The notes: generated by a model not told the origin, from the letters alone. Shown: positions 39,309 through 47,891, counted from the first letter of the stretch. The stretch is 64,000 nucleotides of DNA from Bdellovibrio bacteriovorus (GCF_025558485.1 NZ_CP102930.1:1488001-1552000); one strand, 5' to 3'. Numbers and translations: made by a program.

Positions 39309-39845
39309 TTATTGAACCGGGAACAGATAAGTTGTGGTCATGGCGTTTTTCTCAGTGATGGAGTGGATTTCGTAAATCTCAATCACCGCACCAGTTTGTT
39401 TTAGGTGTGCTTTTAACATGAAGTCGTTCACTTTAGGATAAACTTTCAAAGGCCCAATGCCCGGCGATCCCGTAAAGACCGCCATCACATATTTGCGTTG
39501 CGGGATTTCGCCAACTTGCAGACCTTCAGTCAGTTGTGGTGGCTCGCCTTCAAGGATGCAACCCACTTTAGAGCGCAGACGTGCTTCTTCCACTTCGCGA
39601 GGGTTGTCCAGGTATTCCCCAAAGGTGCGGCCGCAAGTGATGCCTTGGGATTTCATGTACTTTTCAATGCGTTCCAACTGCTTGTTCACTTTGTGGTAAG
39701 GGCCGACATGTTCAACAAAAACTGTTTTGAACGGACCTTGAGTCACTTCTGAAATTTCCACGCCACGGAAAGCGCCCAGATAGTTTGCCAGAAACAAACC
39801 AAAAGAAATCATCGTCACCAGAACAAATACCAAAACATATTTCAT
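39309..39845 (-). CDS. Membrane-anchored GyrI-like (effector-binding fold) protein
   Basis: A 178-residue protein with an N-terminal membrane helix (YVLVFVLVTMISFGLFLANYL) and a GyrI/SOUL-like small-molecule-binding domain. Visible strands are FKTVFVEHVGPYHKVNKQLERI, CRTFGEYLDNPREVEEARLR-like (with Gly in place) and KYVMAVFTGSPGIGPLKVYPKVNDF. It lies four bases after the thioredoxin-like gene in the nadC run. The ligand is unknown. Confidence 0.78.
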   Translation of the reverse strand: MKYVLVFVLVTMISFGLFLANYLGAFRGVEISEVTQGPFKTVFVEHVGPYHKVNKQLERIEKYMKSQGITCGRTFGEYLDNPREVEEARLRSKVGCILEGEPPQLTEGLQVGEIPQRKYVMAVFTGSPGIGPLKVYPKVNDFMLKAHLKQTGAVIEIYEIHSITEKNAMTTTYLFPVQ

Positions 39846-39849
39846 TGTC

Positions 39850-40398
39850 TTAAACCCACTTGATAGAGCAGCCCATGGAGGCTGTTTGATCTTCAGAAAC
39901 TTTTTCGTCTTTTAACAACACTTGAACGGCCTCATAAAGCTCGCGCTTGGTGACTTTGTCTGCATCTTTCCAGGAATCGTCCAGACGTCCGCGATAAGCC
40001 AGCTTGTGATTCTTGTCATACACAAAGTAATCCGGCGTGCAGACGGCACCAAACTTTTTGGCCACGTCCTGGGTTTTGTCGTGCAGATAGGTAAAGGTGT
40101 ATCCATTTTCCTCGGCACGTTTTTTCAGATTTGCAAATGAATCCTCGGGATGGCTGAACTCATCGTTGGAACAAATGGCCACTACGGATACATTTTGCTT
40201 TTTCAGGTCGGCCCCCAGTTGGATCAGACGGTCTTCGATCGCCTGCACATACGGGCAGTGGTTGCAGATAAACATCACCACCAAAGGATTCCCTTTGGCA
40301 AAGTCAGTCAGGGAATAAGTCTTTCCATCAACTGCCGGAAGTGTGAAGTCCGGACAGCTGTTACCCAAATCTGGAAAAGGAGTGAACGTCAAAGCCAT
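39850..40398 (-). CDS. Thioredoxin-fold peroxiredoxin-like protein
   Basis: A 182-residue cytoplasmic AhpC/TSA-type thioredoxin-fold protein. It begins with FPDLGNSCPDFTLPAVDGKT, and the active site region is FICNHCPYVQAIEDRL with a C-x-x-C pair (Cys-Asn-His-Cys). Later VVAICSNDE and TPDYFVYDKNHKLAYRGRLD follow, the last including the cis-Pro. This matches the subfamily of redoxins with the CNHCPY motif. It lies eight bases after birA. A thiol reductase or peroxidase role is likely. Confidence 0.9.
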   Translation of the reverse strand: MALTFTPFPDLGNSCPDFTLPAVDGKTYSLTDFAKGNPLVVMFICNHCPYVQAIEDRLIQLGADLKKQNVSVVAICSNDEFSHPEDSFANLKKRAEENGYTFTYLHDKTQDVAKKFGAVCTPDYFVYDKNHKLAYRGRLDDSWKDADKVTKRELYEAVQVLLKDEKVSEDQTASMGCSIKWV

Positions 40399-40406
40399 AG
40401 CAACAC

Positions 40407-41159
40407 CTACAATGTGGACCAGTTGATTTCTTTGTCACCAATTAGCAAACTGCCATCGGCTTTCATTCCAGTGTATTTTTCTTTTAGCAATGGATGTTGG
40501 TTCAGAGCTGTCAGCAAAGACAGTTGATCTGTCGGGCTGAGCTCTTCATCGGAATGTGAAACAGCATCAGTCAGCTCAAACAGCAGGCGATCCAGGAAGC
40601 CCATGTAGTCCTGGCCCAGCAAAGGCGCACCCATCGGCAGGGATTCAATAATGCTCGTGGATGTTTCCACTTCTTCCGGGGAAGCCGTGACATTCAGGCC
40701 CAGTCCGATAATCAAGCGAACCTCGTCACCTTGGGCAACATTTTCCAAAAGAATGCCCGCGACTTTTTTGCTGCCAATGTAAATGTCATTCGGCGCTTTC
40801 AGGTTCCACGGCAGGAAAGGCCAGGTGGTGGAACACGCACGATAAACGGCAAGTCCAATCAGGCATGAAGTTGTCGGTTGTGGCTTCGTCCCCAGAAGAT
40901 AAGTCCAGGAGCTTAGCAACGCACTGCCAGGACGAGAATCAACCCAGGTGTTTTTGCCGCGACCGCGACCGGCGGTTTGGTGGTCGGTCACATAAAGGCA
41001 CAAAGATTCTTCCATCAGGTTTTCGGCGAAGGCTTCTTCTTTGGCCAAAGCATTCGTGCTGGTCATTTCCTTTTGATAGGAAACATACAGGTGATTGCTT
41101 TCCGCCCACTGTGAAGTCACATAACCAATGCGAATATCAGAAACAGGAGTGTCTGCCAT
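40407..41159 (-). CDS. birA: Biotin-[acetyl-CoA carboxylase] ligase
   Basis: A 250-residue biotin protein ligase that biotinylates the carboxyl-carrier protein. Motifs: EMTSTNALAKEEA, the GRGRGKNTW biotinyl-adenylate loop, KAPNDIYIGSKKVAGILLE and GLGLNVTASP. There is no N-terminal helix-turn-helix, so it is the monofunctional type and not a repressor. The start ATG at 41159 overlaps the nadC stop (TAATG) and has GGAGG upstream, so it is preferred to the ORF opening at 41198. Confidence 0.93.
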   Translation of the reverse strand: MADTPVSDIRIGYVTSQWAESNHLYVSYQKEMTSTNALAKEEAFAENLMEESLCLYVTDHQTAGRGRGKNTWVDSRPGSALLSSWTYLLGTKPQPTTSCLIGLAVYRACSTTWPFLPWNLKAPNDIYIGSKKVAGILLENVAQGDEVRLIIGLGLNVTASPEEVETSTSIIESLPMGAPLLGQDYMGFLDRLLFELTDAVSHSDEELSPTDQLSLLTALNQHPLLKEKYTGMKADGSLLIGDKEINWSTL

Positions 41160-41983
41160 TAGTCCTCCCACTGGAAGACGAGGCTGACATCCGCACACGG
41201 TGCAGAGTGAGTCAGCGCGCCCACGGAAATGTAATTCACACCCAACGCAGCCACAGAAGCCACGCGATCCAGATTCATATTGCCGCTGGCTTCGGTTTCG
41301 ATTTCAGCAGGGATGATTTCCAGAGCTTTTTTCAAAGTGTCGTTATCCATGTTGTCCAAAAGAATTCTTTGCACGTTCATGGACACGGCCTCTTTCACGC
41401 CTTCCAGATTGGAGGCTTCCACCTCGACCGGAAGATTGCTGTGCTCACGGATGCGATTGATAGCATTGGTGATGCCACCCATGACAGAGATATGATTATC
41501 CTTGATCAGAATCGCCGTGCTCAGATTCATTCGGTGATTCACACCACCACCATGGACAACGGCACGCTTTTCCAGATCACGGAAAGCGGGGGTGGTTTTA
41601 CGGGTGTCAAGAATCTTGGTTTTAGTGCCTTCGATCTTTTTAACAAAGCGACGAGTGTGAGTTGCAATACCGGACAAGTGACCCAGGAAATTCAAAGCCA
41701 CGCGCTCTGCCTTCAGCACCTGCACCAGATCCCCTTCGATGGTGCAAAGGATTTGGTTTTTTAGAACCTCATCGCCTTCCTCGAAATGCCATTTGATGCG
41801 ACAGGTGGGCTCCAGCGCCTGCATGGATTGTTCAAACGCCATCGCGCCGGAAAGAACGATGTCTTCCTTGGCTTTCAGGCGGGCGCGTCCCATGCGGGGT
41901 TTTAAGGCAAGAGATTCAGTGGTGACATCGCCATTAGGCATGTCTTCTTTGATAGCGGCGCGGATGAGCTCCAGCAATGTCAT
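41159..41983 (-). CDS. nadC: Nicotinate-nucleotide pyrophosphorylase (quinolinate phosphoribosyltransferase)
   Basis: A 274-residue NadC, which makes nicotinate mononucleotide from quinolinate in NAD synthesis. Motifs: EDMPNGDVTTESL at the N-terminus, RVALNFLGHLSGIATHTRRF, ILDTRKTTPAFRDLEKRAVVHGG (split at the usual Arg/Lys pair), IKDNH, EVEASNLE and the C-terminal SVGALTHSAP. Full-length. It is the first of a compact minus-strand run with birA, 51 bp downstream of the response regulator gene. Confidence 0.96.
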   Translation of the reverse strand: MTLLELIRAAIKEDMPNGDVTTESLALKPRMGRARLKAKEDIVLSGAMAFEQSMQALEPTCRIKWHFEEGDEVLKNQILCTIEGDLVQVLKAERVALNFLGHLSGIATHTRRFVKKIEGTKTKILDTRKTTPAFRDLEKRAVVHGGGVNHRMNLSTAILIKDNHISVMGGITNAINRIREHSNLPVEVEASNLEGVKEAVSMNVQRILLDNMDNDTLKKALEIIPAEIETEASGNMNLDRVASVAALGVNYISVGALTHSAPCADVSLVFQWED

Positions 41984-42034
41984 AAGCGTGACCTCACAAA
42001 TGGCGGTCAGTTTTATGATCTGTAGCTGACCGCT

Positions 42035-43138
42035 TTAGATGGACTTTTCAGTTTCGCGGAGGATCTTTTTGATTTCTTCGCGCACGATGCGCTCAGCGAT
42101 CTCAGGAAGGACTTTCCAGCAAATGGATTCGATCACTTCGCGAGCTTCCTCACGGATAACCTTTTCCATCATATTGGGGTCTAAGTCCACCTTGGATTGT
42201 GTATTGGGCTTAGCATTAGAAGCAGCCTGCGGGGCCGCCCCAGTGGATGTGACTTTTGTTGCACCTTTTTTAAGTGTTTCCATCATTTGATCTTTGACGG
42301 ACTTTTCCACGTTGGAAATAAAGGATTCGGCTGTCGGAGCTTTGGTTTTTGTCACTTCCGGGGAAGGCTTCACAAAGCTGATTTCCTCGAAGTCGCCGTC
42401 CATCTCAATGTGAGCGCCGGAAAGCTCGTCATCCTGAGGAATAACAAACTTAGATGCGAAGTCGGCACTTTCAACTTCAGGGATTTGGATTTTGAATTTG
42501 GTCAGATCCTGATGGGCCCAGCCGCCCTCGTCGTGTTCATCTTCACCTTTCGGGGAAGTCAAAGGCACGGCTGAGAACTCTTCGCCGGAAACCTCCAGAA
42601 GATTGGCTTCGTCAGCGTCAATTTCCGGGATATTCAGGAAGCTGTCGGATTTTTCTTCAGGCAAAGTATAAGCGGCTTGTTCCTGGGCCGGAGCCTCATT
42701 TTCAGCAGGAGTTTCCTCGAATTCCGGCATTTCCGGGAAAGTCAGGAAGCTGCTGACAGGGTTGGATTTGGTTTTTTGAACCAAATCAGAAACAATCGTG
42801 CGCAAATGATCCGCATCAAACGGTTTTTCCAAACGACGGTCCGCCCGGCATTCGGCGGCTTTGACTTCGTCGATTTCCATAAACCCACTCCACATCAAAA
42901 CGACGGGCAGGTGAGTTGTTTCGGCATCATTTTTCAAATCGGCGCAGACTTCGTAACCGGATCTTTTGGTCAGAAGCACATCGGCAAATACGATGTCAGG
43001 CTTAAAGGTCTTAGCCACTTGCAATACGTCAAGACCAACAGGGACGGATTTAACTTCAACCCCGAAGTCAGACAATGCCAGTTGCATTACTTTTTTGATT
43101 GTGGAACTCTCATCTGCAAGCAAGACGCGTAAAGCCAT
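42035..43138 (-). CDS. Response regulator with long acidic linker and helical C-terminus
   Basis: A 367-residue protein. Residues 1-125 are a receiver domain (LRVLLADESSTIKKVMQLAL, phospho-acceptor Asp in DIVFADVLLTKRSGYE, Lys in DRRLEKPFDADH). A long acidic, low-complexity linker follows (about 130-300), and a C-terminal helical region repeats MMEKVIREEAREVIESICWKV and IAERIVREEIKKIL patterns seen in motility- or polarity-linked regulators of delta-proteobacteria. No DNA-binding domain. The ORF opens at 43273, but the receiver domain starts at the ATG at 43138; the ribosome binding site is weak. Confidence 0.85.
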   Translation of the reverse strand: MALRVLLADESSTIKKVMQLALSDFGVEVKSVPVGLDVLQVAKTFKPDIVFADVLLTKRSGYEVCADLKNDAETTHLPVVLMWSGFMEIDEVKAAECRADRRLEKPFDADHLRTIVSDLVQKTKSNPVSSFLTFPEMPEFEETPAENEAPAQEQAAYTLPEEKSDSFLNIPEIDADEANLLEVSGEEFSAVPLTSPKGEDEHDEGGWAHQDLTKFKIQIPEVESADFASKFVIPQDDELSGAHIEMDGDFEEISFVKPSPEVTKTKAPTAESFISNVEKSVKDQMMETLKKGATKVTSTGAAPQAASNAKPNTQSKVDLDPNMMEKVIREEAREVIESICWKVLPEIAERIVREEIKKILRETEKSI

Positions 43139-43180
43139 AAGCAAAGTAAAATAGGATTTCCGCCTCCAGTCAAGGTTTAT

Positions 43181-43231
43181 CGGCGGCCGCCGGCAGAGCT
43201 GGAGCGCCGGAAGGCGCGCAAGCTGAAGCAG
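43181..43231. repeat. 51-bp two-hairpin repeat, copy upstream of lptG
   Basis: This segment and 44917-44967 have the same length and match at 41 of 51 positions by hand count. Both fold into CCGGC/GCYGG and GCGYC(C)/GG(A)CGC hairpins; here CCGGCAGAGCTGG and GCGCCGGAAGGCGC. Stem changes between the copies are compensatory. It lies in the divergent region between the response regulator and lptG, 20 bp before the lptG start, so it is also in the lptG leader. Confidence 0.7.
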
Positions 43232-43250
43232 ATAGTTTAAGAGGGTTACC

Positions 43251-44330
43251 GTGAACAGAATCGATAGATACACAGCAGGGCTTTTTCTAGGTTACTTCGT
43301 CGGTGGCCTCTTGGTGTTTCTGACGCTCTTTACGGCTGTGGATGCGATGGGAACGATGGTCAATTACAAGGATGTTGCTCCGTCGGCTTTGGTGAATTAT
43401 TACCTGTATTCTTTTCCGGGTATCATCCAGCAACTGCTTCCAGTTGCCTGTTTGTTGGGCGTAATTCTGACATTAAGCAGCTTGAATAAAGCCAATGAAC
43501 TCGTTGCGTTATTCGCCAGCGGGATGAGTTTGATCCGTATCACGGTACCTATGCTGGCGTTGGTGGTTGCGATATCGGCCGTCGGGTATGCGGTTTCAGA
43601 CCGGGTGCTGCCGCGGGCGACGGTGAAGAAGAACTACATCCTTTACCATGACCTTAAGAAAGAACCGAATCGCTTTTCAACCATCCGCACGGATCGTATC
43701 TGGTATCGCTCGAAAAATTCGATTTTCAATATCAAAACCCTGAATGCCACTGGGGACGGGGCTCAGGGGTTGACCATGTACTTCTTTAGCGATGACTGGG
43801 ATCTGGTTCAGATGATCACCGCCGCTGTGGTGAAAATTCAAGGGGCGCAGTGGCTGCTGGAACAGGGGACAGTGACGGTATTTAGCAAGGACTCAAGCTT
43901 CCCTTTGACCAGTCCGTTTAAAACCAAAAATATTGTGATGGCGGAAGACTCTAAGGACCTGCAAAGTGCCGGTCAAACCGCAGACATGATGTCACAAAAA
44001 GAGCTGGATCTTTTCATCAATAAAAACCGTGCGGCGGGGCTGGATACCATCGCTTACGAGGTGAATTACCACTCTAAAATCAGCTTCGCCTTTGCCGGGC
44101 TGGTGATGTGTTTACTGGGGCTGCCTTTCAGCGTGGGGCGGGCTCGTTCCGGCGGGACCATGCTGAATGTCGGGATCTGTCTGGCCCTGGTCTTTGCCTA
44201 TTACGTGTTTTATTCGTCCGGGATCACCCTGGGGCAGCACGGGACGCTACCTCCGGTGGCAGCGGCTTGGGCCCCCAACATAGTTATGTTGGTTGTGGCC
44301 TTCGTTCTTCTCAAAAAGCTGAAACGCTGA
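43251..44330 (+). CDS. lptG: LptF/LptG-family lipopolysaccharide export permease
   Basis: A 359-residue YjgP/YjgQ-family inner-membrane protein of the LPS transport machine. Six transmembrane segments in the family pattern: two near the N-terminus, one near 95-115, a periplasmic beta-jellyroll at about 120-270, and three at the C-terminus (FAGLVMCLLGLPFSVG first). It starts with GTG after GAGGG. Whether it is LptF or LptG is not certain; a single-partner copy near def and fmt suggests LptG. First of the lptG-def-fmt-rpe unit. Confidence 0.9.
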   Translation: MNRIDRYTAGLFLGYFVGGLLVFLTLFTAVDAMGTMVNYKDVAPSALVNYYLYSFPGIIQQLLPVACLLGVILTLSSLNKANELVALFASGMSLIRITVPMLALVVAISAVGYAVSDRVLPRATVKKNYILYHDLKKEPNRFSTIRTDRIWYRSKNSIFNIKTLNATGDGAQGLTMYFFSDDWDLVQMITAAVVKIQGAQWLLEQGTVTVFSKDSSFPLTSPFKTKNIVMAEDSKDLQSAGQTADMMSQKELDLFINKNRAAGLDTIAYEVNYHSKISFAFAGLVMCLLGLPFSVGRARSGGTMLNVGICLALVFAYYVFYSSGITLGQHGTLPPVAAAWAPNIVMLVVAFVLLKKLKR

Positions 44331-44357
44331 TATAATGGGGGCCTCCCGGAGGTTCCT

Positions 44358-44996
44358 ATGATCATGAAAATCCTCACATTCCCTGACCCGAAGTTGCGTG
44401 AAGTTTCGCAACCGGTAGAGGCCTTTGGCCCTGATATCGCCAAACTGGCAGAGGATATGATTGAAACCATGTACCACGCCAATGGTATCGGCTTGGCGGC
44501 CCCTCAAGTGGGTGAGCTGAAGCGCATGGTGGTTATCGACACACGCCCTAAAGATGAAAAGGGCCGCCGTTATAAATACGAAGAAATGACAGAGCTTGAA
44601 GCGGCTGTGAAACAACCGCTGGTTTTGATCAACCCTGAAATCGTTAAAGGCGAAGGCAAAACCACTTTCGACGAAGGTTGCTTGTCCATTCCGGGTTACT
44701 ACGAAACGGTTCAGCGTTTTGAATACATTGAAATGAAAGCTTTCGATGCGACCGGGAAAGAATTTATCGTAAAGACGGACGGTTTGCTTGCGATCTGCAT
44801 GCAGCACGAACTGGATCATTTGGAGGGAACTTTGTTCATCGACCATCTGAGCTTCGTTAAAGGCAACAAAATCAAAAACCAAATCAAAAAGTACGGCTAC
44901 CCAGTTAAAGAAAAAGCGGCGGAGGCCGGCAGTGCCGGAGCGTCCGGGGACGCGCAGGCTGAAGCAGCTGTTGACGAAGAAAAGTGTGAAGTGTGA
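44358..44996 (+). CDS. def: Peptide deformylase with repeat-derived C-terminal extension
   Basis: A 212-residue peptide deformylase that removes formyl groups from nascent proteins. The three motifs are complete: GIGLAAPQVG (43-52), EGCLSIPG with Cys108, and QHELDHLEG with His150, Glu151 and His154, the metal ligands and catalytic base. Typical enzymes have about 170-185 residues. The extra tail (about 187-212, Ala/Gly/Glu-rich) is encoded in part by the 51-bp two-hairpin repeat at 44917-44967. GGAGG precedes the ATG. It overlaps fmt by four bases. Confidence 0.96.
   Translation: MIMKILTFPDPKLREVSQPVEAFGPDIAKLAEDMIETMYHANGIGLAAPQVGELKRMVVIDTRPKDEKGRRYKYEEMTELEAAVKQPLVLINPEIVKGEGKTTFDEGCLSIPGYYETVQRFEYIEMKAFDATGKEFIVKTDGLLAICMQHELDHLEGTLFIDHLSFVKGNKIKNQIKKYGYPVKEKAAEAGSAGASGDAQAEAAVDEEKCEV
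44917..44967. repeat. 51-bp two-hairpin repeat, copy inside def
   Basis: Second copy of the element at 43181-43231. Hairpins here are CCGGCAGTGCCGG and GCGTCCGGGGACGC, both perfect; the differences from the other copy keep pairing intact. It encodes residues of the Ala-rich C-terminal tail of peptide deformylase in frame. Confidence 0.7.
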
Positions 44997-45940
44997 GCAA
45001 GGTCCGAGTCTGTTTTCTAGGGACGCCTGAATTTGCGGTGACCTCACTGAAAGCTCTTCTTTCTGATGAGCACTTTGAGATCGTCGGTGTTGTGACTCAG
45101 CCGGATCGTCCTGCGGGTCGTAAGTTGCAATTGACGCCAAGTCCGGTGAAGGCTTTGGCTCAGGCCCACGGTCTGAAGGTGCTGGCGCCGGAATCTTTAA
45201 AAGCCAATCCATTGATGCTTCAAGAAATTAAAACCTGGGGGGCTGAGGTCGCCGTTGTGGTGGCGTTCGGTCAGATCCTGACGCAAGAGTTTTTGGACTC
45301 TTTCCGTTTTGGCTGTGTGAATGTGCATGGTTCTGTTTTACCACGTTGGCGTGGGGCGGCTCCGATTCAACGTGCGATTGAAGCGGGTGATGTGGAATCC
45401 GGTGTGACTTTGCAGAAAATGGTGCGCAAGCTGGATGCGGGTGACATCATTGGCATTCGTCGTGTGAAAATCACTCCTGAAATGAATGCACTGGAACTGC
45501 ATGACGAGCTGGCTCGTTTGGGTGCGGAGCTTTTGCAGGTGGAACTGATGGATTATGTGCGCGGAAATCTGGCGCCGACTCCGCAGGATGAATCGCAAGT
45601 GACTGTGGCAAAGAAAATTGAAAAGCAGGAATCCCAGGTGGACTGGGGCACTTCAGCCAAGGCGATTGACGGTAAGGTGCGTGGCTTTGTTTATGGGCCG
45701 GGCACTTATACTTTGTTGCAGGGGAAGAAATTGAAGCTGCATAAGGTGGTTCCTGTTTCCGGCGTTACGACGGTGGCCCCGGGGACAATTACGTCAGTTC
45801 ATGAGGATCATATCAGCGTGGCGACGGGGGATGGTATTTTGAAACTCTATGAGGTTCAGCCTGAATCCCGCAATCGCATGTTGGTGCAGGACTTCCTGAA
45901 AGGGCATCCATTAAAAGTCGGAGACAAGCTCGGTGTCTAA
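44993..45940 (+). CDS. fmt: Methionyl-tRNA formyltransferase
   Basis: A 315-residue Fmt that formylates initiator Met-tRNA with 10-formyl-tetrahydrofolate. Motifs: FLGTPEFAVTSLKAL, VTQPDRPAGRKLQLTPSPVK (as two adjacent stretches), NVHGSVLPRWRGAAPIQRA, including the His and the SLLP-like signature, and GVTLQKMVRKLDAGDI. GTG start within the def stop (GTGA). It pairs functionally with def and overlaps rpe by eight bases. Confidence 0.96.
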   Translation: MSKVRVCFLGTPEFAVTSLKALLSDEHFEIVGVVTQPDRPAGRKLQLTPSPVKALAQAHGLKVLAPESLKANPLMLQEIKTWGAEVAVVVAFGQILTQEFLDSFRFGCVNVHGSVLPRWRGAAPIQRAIEAGDVESGVTLQKMVRKLDAGDIIGIRRVKITPEMNALELHDELARLGAELLQVELMDYVRGNLAPTPQDESQVTVAKKIEKQESQVDWGTSAKAIDGKVRGFVYGPGTYTLLQGKKLKLHKVVPVSGVTTVAPGTITSVHEDHISVATGDGILKLYEVQPESRNRMLVQDFLKGHPLKVGDKLGV

Positions 45941-46574
45941 ACTCGTTGCGCCCTCTATTTTGTCGGCGGATTTTGCGAATCTTGAAAAAGAGATCAAAGC
46001 CATTACAGAAGCCGGGGCGGACTGGGTGCATGTCGATGTGATGGACGGACGTTTTGTTCCGAATATCACGATTGGGATTCCGGTGGTGAAATCTTTGAAG
46101 AAGGTTTCTTCCTTGCCGCTGGATGTGCATCTGATGATCGAAGAACCTGAACGCTATGTTGAGGACTTCGTCAAAGCGGGCAGTGATTATTTGACCATTC
46201 ATATAGAATCAACAAAAGACGCTGCAGGAACTTTGCGCAAGATCCGCGAGCTGGGTGCAAAGGCGGGGATTACATTGCGACCGCGCACTCCGGTGGAACA
46301 AGTTTTACCACTGCTGCCCTTGTGTGATCTGGTGCTGGTCATGACTGTAGAGCCGGGCTTTGGCGGTCAATCTTTCATGCATGATCAGGTTCCAAAAATC
46401 ACGCGCTTGCGCGAAGAAATCTCGTCCAAAAATTTGAATTGTCTGATCGAAGTGGACGGCGGCATCAACGCCGAAACCGCAAAAATCTGCCGCGAAGCCG
46501 ACGTCTTCGTCGCTGGCAGCTACGTCTTTGGCAAAGACTATCGTTCCGCCATCTCTACTCTTAAAAACGCCTAA
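45933..46574 (+). CDS. rpe: Ribulose-phosphate 3-epimerase
   Basis: A 213-residue TIM-barrel epimerase of the pentose phosphate pathway. Motifs: APSILSADFANLEKEI, VDVMDGRFVPNIT with catalytic Asp, HLMIEEPERYV, MTVEPGFGGQSFM and EVDGGINAETA. The start is GTG inside the end of fmt. The last four bases overlap the convergent Nudix gene. Confidence 0.95.
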   Translation: MSKLVAPSILSADFANLEKEIKAITEAGADWVHVDVMDGRFVPNITIGIPVVKSLKKVSSLPLDVHLMIEEPERYVEDFVKAGSDYLTIHIESTKDAAGTLRKIRELGAKAGITLRPRTPVEQVLPLLPLCDLVLVMTVEPGFGGQSFMHDQVPKITRLREEISSKNLNCLIEVDGGINAETAKICREADVFVAGSYVFGKDYRSAISTLKNA

Positions 46575-47062
46575 AGATTTAGCAGGGCGATGGGGTTTTG
46601 TTTTCCGTTTTCCAGATACAGGATTTCGTTGGGGTGGTTTTGCAGGCTTTGCAGACGCCGGGCGATGTTGGGGGCAAGCAGTGACAGGGCATCGTCAAAA
46701 TCCAGAAAGCGGTAGTTTTTGACCTCGTAGAATTTGGCCTCGATGGATTGGGCTTGTTCTTCTGTTAAATCCTCAGTTGAAAAAAGCAGTTGCAGGTATT
46801 CGCCTTTAACGTCGGTGTTGGCGACATAATCGACGGCGATCAGGTTTTTGGGAACGATCTTGAGCTTTAACTCGTCCTGCACTTCGCGGATCAGGGCTTC
46901 TAATGGGGACTCCTCGTATTCCACGGTGCCCCCAGGCAGAATCCAGCTGGAACTATATCCAGGTTGAACGATTAACAGCATTCTTTTGTAGAATATCAGG
47001 GCTCCTACTCCAATACGTTTGCGAGGAAGGGAGGCGTAGTATTCCTTGTCATCTTTGTACAT
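46571..47062 (-). CDS. Nudix hydrolase
   Basis: A 163-residue Nudix protein. The Nudix box lies at about 43-65: GGTVEYEESPLEALIREVQDE. The pattern G-x5-E-x7-R-E-U-x-E-E is kept except that the first Glu of the final pair is Asp, a conservative change. The preceding WILPGG is the expected strand. The substrate, a nucleoside diphosphate derivative, cannot be inferred. It converges on rpe with four bases of overlap. Confidence 0.88.
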   Translation of the reverse strand: MYKDDKEYYASLPRKRIGVGALIFYKRMLLIVQPGYSSSWILPGGTVEYEESPLEALIREVQDELKLKIVPKNLIAVDYVANTDVKGEYLQLLFSTEDLTEEQAQSIEAKFYEVKNYRFLDFDDALSLLAPNIARRLQSLQNHPNEILYLENGKQNPIALLNL

Positions 47063-47205
47063 GAAAAACCCCTGTGTAAAAGTCCTGCCAGCTTAAGGGC
47101 CAGAGGGGGATGGTTTGGTCTTTGCGTCATTGACCCTGGGGCGGACTCCTCTCAGAATTTTAGGGGAGTCCAAAATATTTTTGGGTTACAAAAGGAGAAG
47201 ACTTT

Positions 47206-47730
47206 ATGAAAAAGCTCTTAGTAGTGTTGGCAGTTGTTCTGGGATTCGGGAGCGTTTCTCACGCAGACGTTTTGGTTGAACCCTACCTTGGTTATGAATT
47301 TGGTAAAACAACAGATCCAGATGGTAAGTTGACAGGCTCTCAATTGGGTTTGCGCTTGGCTTATAAAACTCCGCTGATGCTTTGGGTAGGCGCAGACTAC
47401 ACAATGGGTGTAAGTGGTGAGGTTGATCCTGACTCTACTCCTAAAGAAGATGCAAAGCGTACGACGTTGTCAGGTGTTGTGGGTATCGACTTCCCAATCT
47501 TGCTAAGAGCATGGCTGGGTGTTGGTTTCACAAATGACCTGAAATTGGATTCCGGCAAACTGACTGGTAAAAACATGAAACTGGGTGTGGGCTTTACTGG
47601 TTTGCCATTTGTGTCCTTGAACCTTGAGTACATCAAAGACACATGGGATGAGTTCGACGGCAACAGCCTGACTACAGACGCTCAAAATGAAAGCTACGTT
47701 TTGTCTGTGTCCCTTCCTCTGGAATTCTAA
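47206..47730 (+). CDS. Outer-membrane beta-barrel protein
   Basis: A 174-residue exported protein with signal peptide MKKLLVVLAVVLGFGSVSHA and GGAG before the ATG. The mature part is about 155 residues, with alternating aromatic and small residues typical of eight-stranded barrels (VEPYLGYEFGKT, LGLRLAYKTPLMLWVGADY, LGVGFTGLPFVSLNLEYIKD). It ends in a terminal Phe (SLPLEF), the usual outer-membrane insertion signal. No specific family is assigned. A strong terminator follows. Confidence 0.85.
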   Translation: MKKLLVVLAVVLGFGSVSHADVLVEPYLGYEFGKTTDPDGKLTGSQLGLRLAYKTPLMLWVGADYTMGVSGEVDPDSTPKEDAKRTTLSGVVGIDFPILLRAWLGVGFTNDLKLDSGKLTGKNMKLGVGFTGLPFVSLNLEYIKDTWDEFDGNSLTTDAQNESYVLSVSLPLEF

Positions 47731-47751
47731 TTTCCAAAAAGAATTTAAGTC

Positions 47752-47787
47752 AAAAAAAGCCATTCTGCTAACCCCAGAATGGCTTTT
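47752..47787. terminator. Terminator of the outer-membrane protein gene
   Basis: AAAAGCCATTCTG and CAGAATGGCTTTT pair as a 13-bp stem with a seven-base loop, with A and T tracts outside. Confidence 0.9.
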
Positions 47788-47808
47788 GCCATTTAAAAGC
47801 CCTTCCGA

Positions 47809-47891
47809 AAAGGTGCCTGGTGACTTTTTACACCTACAGCGCGTCATCCGTAATGCTGCGCTGTTGCTAGAAAAAGTCACCAGGCACCTTT
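47809..47891. repeat. 83-bp hairpin repeat with perfect 21-bp arms
   Basis: The arms at 47809-47829 and 47871-47891 are exact reverse complements over 21 bases (outer part AAAGGTGCCTGG). Inside, ACAGCGC (47836-47842) and GCGCTGT (47858-47864) form a second stem. A single arm also occurs at 13021-13033. The build is that of REP/BIME-like or small MITE elements. It lies between the outer-membrane protein gene and hutH. Confidence 0.85.
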
